Of a DNA stretch of 64,000 bases, positions 1 to 12,097 are shown one piece after another. Positions within the stretch are counted from its first letter, which is position 1, and each line of letters begins with the position of its first letter. The notes under the pieces are model-generated. The model searched no databases. It was not told where the DNA came from and saw only the letters and a program-made list of their open reading frames with translations. Source of the DNA: Ichthyophthirius multifiliis (Eukaryota > Ciliophora > Oligohymenophorea > Hymenostomatida); the NCBI RefSeq assembly GCF_000220395.1, contig NW_004087037.1, positions 4,319 through 68,318 of the forward strand, given 5' to 3'. A program made the position numbers and the translations under genes.

Positions 1-53
<53 letters not shown>

Positions 54-60
54 AATATAT
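1..60. repeat. AT dinucleotide repeat in an intron
   Basis: Alternating AT run of about 40 bases followed by AT-rich sequence. The window opens inside an intron of the ubiquitin protease gene, whose next exon starts at 117 after an AG acceptor. Long TA runs recur inside introns and gaps throughout the window. Confidence 0.8.
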
Positions 61-116
61 ACCTATATAAATACATATTTTTATATAATTATATAAAATA
101 TTAATATAATAAATAG

Positions 117-1910
117 GACTTAAATAGAGTTTAAAAAAACGTTAAAATTAAAGAAAAAGATTTTAATGGAAATTAATATGAAAAATATGCCAAGGAATTT
201 TGGAAATACTATTTGACTAGAAATTAATCTATAATAGTAGATTTATTTTAAGGTTAAACTAAATAGACTTTAAAATGTCAAATTTGTTTATCTGTTTCTC
301 ATAAATTTGAGACTTTTAGATTTTTGAGTGTTCCGATTCCTATCAAAAAATCAAAAAATGTTATTACTTTAAATTAATGTATTAAAGAATTCACAAATGA
401 AGAAAATTTGGATTAAGAAGAATTATGGTTTTGTTTTAAATGCAAATAAAGACAATAATCTACTTAAAAAATCGATTTATGGAAACTTCCTAACATATTT
501 ATTATTCACTTAAAGAGGTTTAAATATACTTTAAATAAAAGAAAAAAAATAGAAACTTTTATTGACTTTCCATTGTAAAACTTTGATTTTTCACATGTAG
601 TATCTGGAAATTAAAGAGATAAACCTATTTATGATTTATTTGCTATATGTGTAAATTGAAAAATATTAATATGATAAATATATATAAATATAATATATAT
701 ATATATATTTTTAAATTTATTTTTAAATATTTTTTATTTTTTTCTTTTATTATTTAAAGAATCATGAGGGTAGTTTATCTTCTGGACATTATACTACATA
801 TGCAAAAAATAGATAAGATTAAAAATGGTATTTTTTTAATGATTCAGAAGTTACTTAAGTTGATTAAATTGAAAAAACAGTAACATTTATTTTTTATTTT
901 ATAATTATATTCAATAGATTGTTACTGAATATGCTTATGTACTTTTTTATTCTAAAACAAGTGTTTCTGAATTTTATAGATAAACTTTAAGCTAACCTGA
1001 TAGTTGGCCCCATTATTTTAATGAATAAAAGCAAAGTAACCACGAAGAAGTTTAATAATAATAAGAAACGTGTAGAAGATAATCCAAAAAATATACATAT
1101 AATTTAAACCATAATATTTTTGAAAATAAATAATTTAGAGAGTAAAATACTGATAAGGATGATACTAATAAAAATAATATTCAAATTTTTAATAATAATA
1201 TATATCTTAATAATAATGATAATAATATTAATAATAATTTAAATGATAATTAATCTTAAAATAATAATTTACTTAATTCATAAAATTTTATTTATATTAA
1301 TTCTAAATAACAATTAGAAGATAGATTTGAAAATGAAGGAAGACTTGAATCTATTTCAAAACCTTCTATCCCTTAGTTTTTTGAATAAAAACCTTATTAT
1401 TAAGAAAAACTTACGGGAGCTTTTTTAGGCAATAATGCGTTAAGCACTAACGCGGCAGCTAAAAGTTATAAAATAAGAAGAAAAAGAAATGACAAAGATA
1501 AAGATTAAGATAATAATAAAAAAAAAGATAAAGATATGACAAAAGAAAAAGATAATGATAAAGATAATGATAATGATAAAGATAAAGATTATGATAAAGA
1601 TAAAAATAAAGATAAAGATAAAGATAAAGATAAAGATTTAAATAATGATAAAGATAAAGATAATGATAAAGATAAAGAAAAAGATAAAGATAAAGATAAA
1701 TATAAAGATAAAGATAAAGATAATGATATAGATACAGATAAAGATAAATATTTTAGTTTAATGAATTAATAAAATTAAATAGATGATTTTGATTTAATTT
1801 AAAAAAAATAAAATTCAAATAAATAATATTTTGATAAACCTAAAATATATAAAAATAAAAACTCTTCCAAAAATTAATTTTAATTCGAATATAAAATATA
1901 TAAAAATTGA
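117..1910 (+). CDS. Ubiquitin-specific protease (USP), 3' part
   Basis: Deubiquitinating cysteine protease of the USP/UCH family (C19), closest in pattern to USP4/USP15 and yeast Ubp12. The 5' part with the catalytic Cys box lies outside the window. Visible are an HEDLNR-like start (DLNRV), the block RNQSIIVDLFQG, zinc-binding CQIC and CFKCK pairs, IIHLKRF, and the His box NHEGSL..SGHYTTYAKN followed by WYFFNDS. Exons are 117-650, 760-879 and 918-1910, all joined in phase 0, with GT..AG introns of 109 and 38 nt. After the protease core the last exon runs about 330 codons into an Asn-rich, then Lys-Asp repeat tail ending at TGA 1908-1910. The family call is secure; the exact orthologue is not. 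Confidence 0.9.
1495..1752 (+). repeat. GATAAA/GATAAT hexamer repeat coding Lys-Asp tail
   Basis: Tandem near-perfect hexamers (GATAAA with GATAAT and AAAGAT variants) in frame with the USP gene, encoding about 80 residues of alternating Lys and Asp with some Asn. A standard-code reading would wrongly make this a separate small protein starting at 1536. It is a C-terminal low-complexity extension of the protease. Confidence 0.8.
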
Positions 1911-2200
1911 ACACATTATTTATTTTTTAATATGATATATATTTATAATTTACCTCGCTTATTTTCTCTTTTTATTACTAACTAAGTTTAAAGTATAAAA
2001 TAATATAAATATATATATATATATTATATTTTTTAATATAATAAATATATATATATTGATTATATATATCATTTTCTTAATAAAAAATAAAATTTATTTT
2101 AATATATTTTTTTAATTTTTTGTTGTTTTTTTATTATATAATTTTTAAAATCAAACAAACATATTTAATAATAAAATAAAAATAATAAGTTAGAAAATTA

Positions 2201-3735
2201 ATGAAAGTAAATCTAAAATCAATAAAACCTAATTTAAAAACTATAAACAATTCCTTGTAAAGTACTCATTAAAATACTTAAAAAACTCCTTTTAGCGCAT
2301 CATTAATTTAATTTCCTACTTTTGACCATTCTATAAAATGTAGTTAACCTGGACATTAATAAAATCAAGTAATGTACATATGTTTATGTTCTACCTGTGA
2401 TTTTTAAAGTCGATTGGCATGTAATAAATGCTATAATGGATTACATGGAACCCATTAGTAATAAATGATAAAAATACAAGAAATATTTGATAAATTGGAT
2501 GAGTTTTAAATTTAGAATTGGCCTATTGAAGAATAGGGTAGGTAAATTAAGAAATATTTAGGTTTACAAAGTGATTATATATAGAAATTATATGATTAGA
2601 GTGATGTTTTTTTCGATAATCTTTAGGTAGAATTGAATTTGAGAATTTAAAAAATAAGGAAATAAGTTTAGATTAATATTACGAATTTTTATTAGTAATA
2701 AAATGGGCTAAGTTAATTTTTGGAAAGCCTAAAGAAGTTTTTTAAACAAAGTTACAATATAGATGGTATATAAGAAAATATAAAACAGCTTTTTTAAAGG
2801 GAAATTAATAATGAAGTTTTTAATTAATAAATAAACTAATTTTTATAAAGTAAAAATAGAGATTAAAATCAATAAAAGCTTCTTGCTTTTTTCAACAAAA
2901 ATAGAAATAATAATTAGCACGCGAAATTCGATGGAAATGCTTTTTTGTAAATATAAAATTAAATCTTTTAAAATTTAAATAAAGTCAAAACTTGCTTTAA
3001 TATTCAAGATTAAAAATCTATTTAAATATAATAACCAGAATAACTGAAAATGCATTGGCTTAATATTCATTAAGAATTACTTAATTTTCTTAATTTATAA
3101 ACTGACAAGTTTAATTAGAAAGATTAAATCGTTTTTAAGTAAGAAAACTATGCAGATAATTCCAAATATTAAGGATTTTTTTTAAATGAGTAAAGATCTT
3201 TACTTGGAATAAGATATTATTCAGATGGAAATGTTTATATAGGAGAATGGAATAGGTAATATTTTTGTTTTCTTTTTTAGTTTGATTTTTTTTTTTAGAG
3301 GAGTTAAAGAAGGAAAAGGAATTATGAATTTTAATAATGGAACTATTTATTAAGGGGAATGGTTTAATGATAAAAAGGAAGGAAAAGGAATTGAATTTTA
3401 TACAAATAATACTAAATATGAAGGTATTTTTGTTATAAAATAGTTAAGTTTATAAATAAAAATATGTATTTATATATATAGGTGAATTTAAAAATGGTCA
3501 AAAAAATGGATTTGGAAAATTCTATTATAAAGGGGATAATAAAATATATGAAGGATATTATATAAACGATTAAAGAAATGGGATTGGAAACATAAATAAT
3601 TTAGATAAAAATATAATTGAAGAAGTTTATTATATTTAAGGACAGTAAATTGATTTTTAAAAATTTTAAGAGTATTAAAATAATGAATAATTAAAAAGAA
3701 TAGATTATAATTAAAATTAAAATATGGTTTAATGA
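2201..3735 (+). CDS. B-box zinc-finger / MORN-repeat protein
   Basis: Predicted 477 residues from exons 2201-3255, 3299-3423 and 3482-3735, with introns of 43 and 58 nt whose removal keeps the MORN frame. Around residues 45-90 there is a Cys/His cluster of B-box type (CSQPGH ... CLCSTC ... CNKC ... H..H). A long Gln-rich, probably coiled-coil middle follows. From about residue 340 come four MORN repeats (YSDGNVYIGEW, NGTIYQGEWFNDKKEGKG, TKYEGEFKNGQKNGFG, YEGYYINDQRNGIG). MORN arrays bind membranes or scaffold cortical structures, and B-box plus MORN combinations are common in ciliates. Ends at TGA 3733-3735. Specific role unknown. Confidence 0.8.
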
Positions 3736-4173
3736 AATAAATAAAAATTATAAATAATATAGATATATATATATATAATATAAACATATTATATACTATT
3801 ATTATAAAATATGATAAAAAAAAACATTTTTTTTTTTTAATATTTTTATTATATATAAAGTAATAAAAAAATAATATTAATCAAAAAGATAAAGATTATA
3901 ATATAAATAATATTTATAATAATAAATAAAAATAAAATATATAAATATATATATATATTAAATTATAATATATCTAATTATAATATATAAATATAATATA
4001 TTTTTTGAAATATGAAAAAAAAAAAAATTAATCTTATATTTTTTTTGCTGTTTTTCGTTTAAATAGGATATTTAAATTAATAATAAAAAATAAAAAACAT
4101 TAAAAATAAATTATATTTTAAATGTTATTTTTTTTTTTTTTTTTTATTAATTGAAAAAAAAAAAAAAAATTGT
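3736..4173. other. AT-rich gap between convergent genes
   Basis: No gene seen. Contains an 18-base T run (4128-4145) followed after 8 bases by a 16-base A run (4154-4169), which could fold as a hairpin just past the 3' end of the eL27 gene. The rest is TA-rich. Confidence 0.6.
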
Positions 4174-4800
4174 TCAAAATCTTAATTTAGAAAAGAAAAA
4201 TTTGACATGAGATGCATTCTTTTCAGAAGGATTATAATCTCTGTATTTTTTTTAGAATTATTCTTTCAAGGCTTATCTAACTTCTTTTCTTCCACCACTT
4301 TTTAATTTATCTTCTTTAACAATTTCTTTGAAATCACAAAGATCTTTAACTGAATATCTTAATTTATATATTTTATATATATAAAAATAAATTAATAATA
4401 TAATTAAAAATATTGATAATAATGATATATTATATATAGTTTATTAAATACCTTGTAGGTAATATATGGTTTAAGTTTACATATCTTACAAAAGGTTTAA
4501 TAACAGTTCTTTTTTCGATTTTTTTTTAACCCATTCTCTTAGTTACTTTCTTGGGGTGCCTTTCAACTCCAGCAACTAAAGCAAAACCGAATTTTCTATC
4601 CTAAAATGTATTTTTATTTATATATATTTATATATTTTTTATTACTTTGTTTCCTTCTTCTAATGATTTCACTACTACTGCTTTTTTTCCTGCAAGTCTT
4701 CCTTATAAAATAATTACTACTCTACCATATTTAAGACTTTTTTTTTGTTTTGATTTATATTTTATTATATGCAAATTTATTTAAATTACAATTTAGCCAT
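4174..4800 (-). CDS. RPL27: 60S ribosomal protein eL27
   Basis: Large-subunit ribosomal protein of the eL27 family, predicted 144 residues against 136 in human. Exons on the minus strand are 4800-4790, 4736-4646, 4600-4452 and 4357-4174. Introns are 53, 45 and 94 nt. The first exon is only 11 nt: it codes MAKF minus one base and is needed to give the conserved start MAKFLKYGRVV. Diagnostic stretches are [45 protein letters not shown] and the terminal FFFSKLRF before TGA. A T-rich gap separates it from the divergent PP28-like gene. Identification is firm. Confidence 0.95.
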
Positions 4801-5107
4801 TTTTTTTTTATTTTTTTTATGTATATTATTTTTTATTATTTTATGTATTGTTATTATATATTTTTATATATTTATTTTATATATATTTTTTTTTTAGTTT
4901 TTCTAAGATATATTGTTTTTTTTTTATACCTTATTTTTTTCCTTTTCTTTTTTATATAGTTTTAATAATTTTAGTTTCTTTTTTTTTTTTTTTTTTTTCT
5001 TTTAGAAAAAAAAAAAAAAATACAAAAAAATTATATATATATTTTTTTTTATAAAATTATTAAATTTTCTTTATATAAAAACAACAAATAAAAAATAATA
5101 AAAAAAA
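4801..5107. other. Divergent promoter region, T-rich
   Basis: Gap of about 300 bases between the divergent eL27 and PP28-like genes, so it should hold both promoters. It is dominated by T tracts on the plus strand, with a long T/C run near 4979-5003 followed by an A run. No specific element can be recognised in this base composition. Confidence 0.5.
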
Positions 5108-5740
5108 ATGGGAAGAGACGAATTTGGTAAAAACAGAAAAATGAATTAAAGGGGAAAAGAAAAAGTTTTTGACGATGTTTAAGAAAAAGACATTATGGCA
5201 ACATAGTAAAAAGTTAAAAATAATGATAATTCTGATTCAGAAAATGATGAAAAGCCAAAAAAGACAACTACTTAAGGTTAAACAGAAGAAAAAAAAGAAG
5301 ATTAGGAAGATTCTAATAAAGATGAACTTTATTTTAATAGAATAAGATAATAAGGTGCAAAAACATACGAAATGCCAGTTTCTTCAAGTGATGAGGAAAA
5401 CGAAGTTTAAAAACCTGTAAAAAAATAGGAAAAACCATAAACTAAACCATAAGGTAAAGCTATTTAATAATAATAAAAAAATGATAGTGAATAATCTGAA
5501 AGTGAAGAGGAAAAACCATAAAAAAAATAAAGTAATGTAAAAAGTGGTGGAGGTGGATAAAAAAATTAAAAAAAATACGGAGGGGATGATAAAGGACCTT
5601 AAAATAATCAATAAAAATCAGATTTAGCAAGACTGGCGGAAATTAGGGCGAAAAGAGATAAAGCAGCTAAGGAAAAATAAGAATTATAGAAAATGGAAGA
5701 TTAAAAAAATGAAAAAGAAAAAATTGTAAAGAAAAAATGA
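5108..5740 (+). CDS. PP28/PDAP1-like acidic phosphoprotein
   Basis: Intronless 210-residue protein ending at TGA 5738-5740. It is rich in Lys, Glu, Asp, Gln and Ser, with several acidic Ser clusters (SSSDEE, SESEEE) typical of casein kinase 2 targets. Near the C-terminus is SDLARLAEIRAKRDKAAKEK, which matches the core of the PP28 domain (28-kDa heat- and acid-stable phosphoprotein, PDAP1), where human has ADLARLAIIRKQREEAA. The first residues MGRDEFGKNRKMNQRGK are basic as in that family, and length is close to the human 181. Family biology is poorly known (phosphoprotein, reported PDGF-A binding in animals); function here is not inferred. Confidence 0.7.
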
Positions 5741-6105
5741 AAAATGTTTTTTTTATTAATTTTTTTTTTTGAAATAATCTTTAATTTTTTTTTTTTACAT
5801 GAATACAATTATATATATGTTGTTTTAAATTTTATTTAAATAAATTTTATTATTATTTTATAAGATGATTTTTTTATCTTATCTCATATTAACTTATTTA
5901 TTAAATATATAAAATTAAAAAAAAAAAAAATTATAAATATATTAAAGAGTATAAATAAATAAAAGTTATTAATATGATAATTATATACATATAAAATATT
6001 ATAAAATTAAAAAAAAAATATCAATTATAAGGAAAAAAATAAAAAATTATAGATATAGATAAAATAAAATAATATTAAAATAAAAAAATATATATAAATA
6101 TATTT

Positions 6106-6136
<31 letters not shown>

Positions 6137-6278
6137 ATAAATATATATATTTAATTATATATGTTTTAATATAATTATTTATATTTTTTTTTAAATATAA
6201 TATTTAAAAATATTTTTTTTTTAATATAAAAATATATTTAATAATACTAAATTTTTTTTTTTTTTTATTTTTAAATAT
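5741..6278. other. AT-rich gap, convergent 3' ends
   Basis: Nothing gene-like. Contains a TA run around 6100-6131 and several A and T homopolymers. It separates the 3' ends of the PP28-like gene and the minus-strand coiled-coil gene. Confidence 0.6.
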
Positions 6279-6689
6279 TCATAAACTTTTTATAAGATCT
6301 GATTTTTCTTTATAATATTTTAATAATTATTCATATTTATTATCTTATTCTTCCTATTATTTCATCATTCTTTCACTTTCTTCATTAAATGCTTTCATTT
6401 AATTTTGGTAATCTTCTTCAGCTTTTTAAGCTTTTTTTATTAATTTCTCTTCTTATTATAATCTTTTTTATTTTTATTCTTCAGTTTCATTTACAAGTAT
6501 AGGCAATTTAGTATTAATATATTACTTTTAAGGCAACATTCTGCATATTTAAGGACAGAATTATCTTTATTATAATATTTCTTCTGTTATTTCACTCCAG
6601 GAAACAAAAGAATATCCTAATTTTAATTCTTATATAAGTTTATTTATAGTATCTAGGCATTCTTTTTCTAATTAAGCTTTTTCAGTCAT
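6279..6689 (-). CDS. Small coiled-coil protein, unrecognised
   Basis: Uninterrupted 136-residue reading frame on the minus strand, from ATG 6689-6687 to TGA 6281-6279. The N-terminal half is globular-looking, with the features TINKLIQELKLGYSFVSW, a pair of Cys (FCPQICRM) and LPILVNETEEQ. The second half (about residues 65-136) is highly charged, Glu/Lys/Gln-rich and predicted to be a coiled coil. I do not recognise a family. Codon use and amino-acid balance (Trp, Cys and Pro present, not just Lys/Asn/Ile) support a real gene. The EI24-like gene lies 300 bases upstream on the same strand. Confidence 0.7.
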
Positions 6690-6988
6690 ATTTTTATTAT
6701 TAAAATAGATATTTATATTTCTTATTTAATTTTTGAAGATTTAATTTAATTTTATTTTTATACAAATAGATTTTATATTTTTATATTATATCTTAAAATA
6801 ATTTTTTTTTTTTTTTATTTTTTTCGAATTTATATTTAATTAATGATTTTAATTAAAAAAATATTAATTTTTATTCCAAAAACAAATGTATTTTTTGTTT
6901 ATTAGTAAAAAAAATGGCAATTATGTATAAATAAAATATACAAATAAAAAAATATGAAATACATATATAAAAATAACATTAAAAATAT

Positions 6989-7948
6989 TCAATATTTAAT
7001 TAAATTTTTTTAAATAAAAATTCCAACCCAATCCGTTAAAATTCTCACAAAATAAAAAATTTTTCCACTTTTAAGACATTTTTATTTAAAATCTGGTTCA
7101 TTTTTTATTTTTTTAAAGTACTCATTGAATGAAGTATTAACCCTTTTATTATCATTAATAATTTTTTTTAAATCTTGAAAATTTTAAATCTAATCATCTT
7201 CCACATAAGGGGGTTAAGTACACATAGAATTAAAAATATAAATAGGAAAAAGCAGCCAATAAACACCATCACTTAAAGCTCCTTTGAAAAAACTCGTAAC
7301 CCAGCTATAAATTAGTCCAAAGCCAATAAAATAAGCCACATTTTATTCAAAATAAGATAAAATATACATATTATAATTCCATTTTAGCATAAATAGAAAT
7401 AAAGAATAATAAAAGCTATAAATTAGAATTATAATTAAATTTCCTATATAGGGTATATATGATAGAAAAGAGCATATTATTACAGAAACGAACATATAAA
7501 CTATCATAAAAACAATTTTCTTTAATTAATTAGCAAGCATATTTTCAAAAGAGTGATTACGAATTTCTAGATAGTTTTTTTAATTCGAATCATTTTTTTC
7601 TATTTCGTAAGTTAAATTTGCTATATCTCCAAACCAAAAAAATGTATAAGTAGTAGTCATTAAATACAAAAAACCTAACCATATATAATATGAAATTTCG
7701 AAGATTATATGTGTAATAATATTGTGGTTTTTTATTATTTAGGTAAAAGAAGATTATGATATGTAGTTTCCTATTATTATTTATAGGTTGAAATATAAAA
7801 TTAAATGGATTAAACATTAGGCTAGGGTTTTACATATGTTTATTGAATTTTTGCCGCTTTGGTATGTGTATCTTTTTGTTGGCTATATTTGGATAGAATC
7901 TGTGATACCACAGTAAAATAAATATATGTTTTTATAAATTAAGTTCAT
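6989..7948 (-). CDS. EI24: EI24-like multi-pass membrane protein
   Basis: Intronless 319-residue membrane protein, ATG 7948-7946 and TGA at 6991-6989. It matches the EI24/PIG8 family (ER membrane protein linked to autophagy and TMEM41B/VMP1-type lipid handling in animals). Diagnostic stretches are GITDSI near the start, WFGDIANLTYEIE, IPYIGNLIIILIYSFYYS, and YFIGFGLIYSWVTSFFKG followed by LLFPIYIFNSM. At least six hydrophobic helices are visible, in the family order. A charged C-terminal tail follows the last helix. Human EI24 is 340 residues, so it is full length. Assignment rests on motif spacing recognised by eye. Confidence 0.75.
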
Positions 7949-8279
7949 GTTTATTAAATAAAAAATTATGATTTAAATTTTGTTTATAAATATTATATTA
8001 TATATTTATATTAATTTTTTAATAATGTTATTTTTAAAAAATATTGAAAAAACATTTATTATTTAATATTTATACTTTGATTTAAAATATAGAATAATTT
8101 ATTTTTTAATTAAAAATAAAAAATAAATATAAATATTATAAAAATTAATATTTAAAATAAATTTGTAATATACAAAAAAATTAATAATATTAAAAAAATC
8201 AAAGAAATAAAAAGGTATAATAAAAAAATTGTATAATAATAAAAAAAATATAATAATTATAAATATAAAAATATAAATA

Positions 8280-8316
<37 letters not shown>

Positions 8317-8875
8317 TTTTATATATTTTTTTTTTTTGGATTTTAATATTTTAATTTTATATCAACTATAAAAATATAATTAATTTTTTTTTATAAAATT
8401 TTTATAGATTGTCATTTATATTTTAAATAATTAAAATATAAACTAAAACTTATGTTTATATTTAAATGTTTTAATATATTTAATAAAATATTTATATTTA
8501 AAATTAAATTATTAATCATTTAAATATTATAAATTTTTTCTTAATTGTATAAATTATATTTAAATTGAAATAATATCTAATTATAATATAGTATAAATTA
8601 TTATATATTAAAAAAATAATAATATAAATAATTAATTATTATATAATATTTTGTAAATTTTTATATTTTTTTGTTATATATTAATTATATATTTATTTTA
8701 ATTCTAGAATATATTAATGATTTTTATTATATTATCAATTATATAAAATATTATTGTATCTATATTTTTTTTAAATATGAAATAAGTATTATTTAAAATA
8801 AATAAATATAACTAATATTTGTATTTAAAGTATTAAATATATAATTTATATAAAAAATTATATATAGTTATATAC

Positions 8876-8913
<38 letters not shown>

Positions 8914-9064
8914 TATATACACACACATTTTATATGAAACAAATATAATCAAAATTCATTTTTTAAAATAATATAATTTTAAATTTTTTAATAAAATATT
9001 AATATATATAAATACAATAGTTTTTTTATATATATATATAATAAATTTTTAAATTAAAAAAAAT
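7949..9064. other. AT-rich intergenic region
   Basis: About 1.1 kb between divergent genes. It holds two long TA runs (near 8284-8314 and 8884-8910) and scattered A and T tracts. There are no reading frames of convincing composition on either strand and no tRNA- or snRNA-like GC island. It must contain the promoters of both neighbours, but nothing specific stands out. Confidence 0.6.
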
Positions 9065-11125
9065 ATGGTTATATTCAGTTTTATCAAATCAGCTATAGAA
9101 ATTTTATCAATAGAAATAATTGAAGATATATAAATAATTAAATAAATATTAGTGTATGAAATCTAAAATCTTTAATAATAAAAATATGAAAAAAACCAGC
9201 GATTAAAACTAATAAAAAAAATGAATAAAGCCATTACATACGAAGAATGGTTTAATTATTCTAAATAACTAGATAATTTATAAGGAACTATTTTATGGAA
9301 AAAAGATCCTACTTCCCCTTATTATAATTATGAGTATATTTAACATTTAAGGGACGAATTAAAATTGGCATTAAAAAATAAAGATAGTGCTAAAATTATA
9401 CATAATTTGCGTTCTCATCCGTATAGAAACATAGGTTTTTTTTATATATATATACAAATATCATATAAATAGGAAATATATTAAACCCTACTCTATATTA
9501 AACTAGTTATATAGGAACCAAAAATTTAATAGAGGAATATTAATAAATATTAGACTAATGTATTTAATTTATAGCTGAAAATACAAAATTATCAACTCGA
9601 AGAAAACTGGAATTTTTTATAGAAACACGTCATGCATTAGGCAGAACAGCCCTTTTATTAAGCGGTGGTGGTAAAATGGCTATGTATCATATTGGAGTGG
9701 TAAAAACATTATACGAATAAGGTTTATTTCCAACAATAATAAGCGGTAGTTCAGCTGGTAGTATAATAGCTTCATTTATATGTTGTAAAAGATACGATTA
9801 AATTCCTAATTTATACAATGGAAACGGTTAGGGAATAATTTGGGACGCTTTCTATATAAAAGACCCTCGAGGGTAATTAGCTAGAAAATTAAAGAGGTTT
9901 TTCGAACAAGGAGTTTTATTAGATGTTAATGTACTTTATAGCTTTGTACATGATAATTTAGGAGATTTGACTTTTTAGGAAGCTTATGATAAAACTGGAT
10001 TTATTTTAAATATTACAGTAACATCATAAGGGGCAAATAATTAAGATAGAATTTTAAATTTTTTAAGTGCGCCGAATGTACTTATAGCAAGTGCAGTTTG
10101 TTGTTCTTGTGGAATTCCGTATATTTATGGACCAAGTGATCTTTTATGTAAGAATGAAAAAGGGTAAATAGAAAAATATCTATATTAAGGAAATAAGTTC
10201 TTAGATGGAAGTATTGCAATGGATTTACCAATGAATAGACTAGCGGAATTTTTTAATGTAAATACGTTTATTGTAAGTTAAACTAATCCTTTTGTTGTAC
10301 CTTTTATTAAAAAGGGAGAAAAAAAAAATTTTATTATAAGAAATTTAGTTAATTTATAAAGTTTTATATCATCAGAAGTAAAACATAGATGTAGATAGTT
10401 AATTGATTTACATTTATTACCATGTAGTTTGGGTAAATTATTAAATATAGTTACTTAAGTAAAAATATATATATTAATATAAATTGGATATATAAATATT
10501 TATATAATTATATATATTTAAATATATTTATAAATAGATATATATATATATATATACATATAATATAATATATATATAATTTATTATATATATTTATATA
10601 TTTTTTTATTTTAATTTATTATTACATATATTTTAGAGTTATCATGGAAGTATTGCTATATATCCAGTACCTAAATGGTAAGATTATGCAAATTTATTAG
10701 ATGTTCCGAGAAGTGATTAGGATTTAGAACATTTTATTATTGGAGGTGCTAGAAAAAGTTTTGAATTGACTAATTATATTAGGGCTTATATGCTTTATGA
10801 ATAAAGTTTAGAAAGGGGATATGCGAAAGTTAAGAAAAGTATTTAATAAAAGAAATATATTTATAGTGGTATTAATAATAATGATGATTTCGAAGATAAT
10901 TTTGGGAATGAAAGCGTTTTTGTGGAAAATTATGAGGAAGAAGATGAATTGAGGAATGCGATTTTGTCAGAAAGTAGTAATCTATATAATTTATATAGTT
11001 AGTAGAAGAAAATTAGAACTGTTTCATTTTTTATTCCTAGAACGAAATCGAAAGAATTGATTTATTAGTTAAATTAAAAATATAGGCCTAAAAAGCTTAA
11101 AAAATAGACATTAGATGTTATGTGA
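9065..11125 (+). CDS. Patatin-domain triacylglycerol lipase (SDP1/TGL3-5 type)
   Basis: Predicted 614 residues from exons 9065-9434, 9473-10458 and 10637-11125 (introns 38 and 178 nt). The patatin fold is clear: glycine-rich oxyanion loop SGGGKMAMYHIGV at about residue 187, nucleophile motif GSSAG at 215-219 (Ser217), and the second catalytic residue in FLDGSIAMDLPM (Asp368). The N-terminal segment with HLRDELK and LRSHPYRNIG is typical of the yeast TGL3/4/5 and plant SDP1 lipases, which hydrolyse stored triacylglycerol on lipid droplets. The C-terminal third continues the TGL-type architecture (GSIAIYPVPKW). The catalytic dyad is intact, so it should be active. The regulatory tail is Glu-rich and not conserved. 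Confidence 0.88.
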
Positions 11126-11251
11126 ATATATTTTCTTTTCTTTTTTTTTTAAAAAAAAATTATATTTTATTCTTTTTTTTTTTATATATAAATATATAAC
11201 TAAATTATTAATATTTAAATTCATAAATATAAATAAATTTTAACAAATATA

Positions 11252-11299
<48 letters not shown>

Positions 11300-11319
11300 A
11301 AAAAAAACATATAAATAAA

Positions 11320-12036
11320 ATGTAATAATAAATATTTTGTTAATATAAAAAAGAACTAAATAATGAAGATATACATAATGATACAACAGAAAATATAGAA
11401 ATAATAAAATATTTATTAACTCAAAATTCATAGAAATATTTCCAAAATAAATCAAACTAAACTTCGAATTAAATAGACATATAATTGACTCTATAAAATG
11501 AAAAAAATATATCTTTTATATAAAATATATATGAAAATTAGAATACTAAATTAAATTAAAAACTTGAATTTTCAAGTACTAAAGATAATTAAAATATTCA
11601 TAATAGTTAAACTCCTGAAAATGAAAATACAAGAAATCGATAAAAAAGTGATATTTAGTAGTTAAATGAATAAAATAAAATAAAAAAAAAATGGAATATA
11701 AATGAATCTTCACAGAGTCCTTTCTAAGAAAAAAAATATCATAATTTATATATTTAATAAGAAAAATAAGATAAAAATTTGTACAAATAATATATGAGGG
11801 ATTTTTTTTAAAAAAAAAAGGCGGAAAGTTCTCAAAAAAACAATGAATTTTTAAAAAATAATTTTCTTAATTTAATTAATTCGAAATAGATTTTAGTATT
11901 CTAAAAAAATAGAAGTATTTCCAAAAATAATAATAATTCAGGATGTAAGAATAATAATAATAATAAATCTTTAATAAAAAATAAAAATAATTAAAGCAGT
12001 AGTTCATTTGTTTAAAAGAAAAAATATGTTTAGAAT

Positions 12037-12097
<61 letters not shown>

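Noticed and set aside
1536-1769. Small Lys/Asp-rich standalone protein
   Set aside because: In the ciliate code it is in frame with the USP gene and continues to TGA at 1910; only the standard code isolates it.
3488-3787. Minus-strand hydrophobic reading frame
   Set aside because: Antisense of the MORN repeats; composition is a shadow of the real gene.
4750-5054. Overlapping Phe/Ile/Tyr-rich plus-strand frames
   Set aside because: Arise from T-rich promoter DNA between eL27 and the PP28-like gene; no ordered features.
7590-7817. Minus-strand frame inside the EI24-like gene
   Set aside because: Different frame from the EI24 match, which explains the whole interval.
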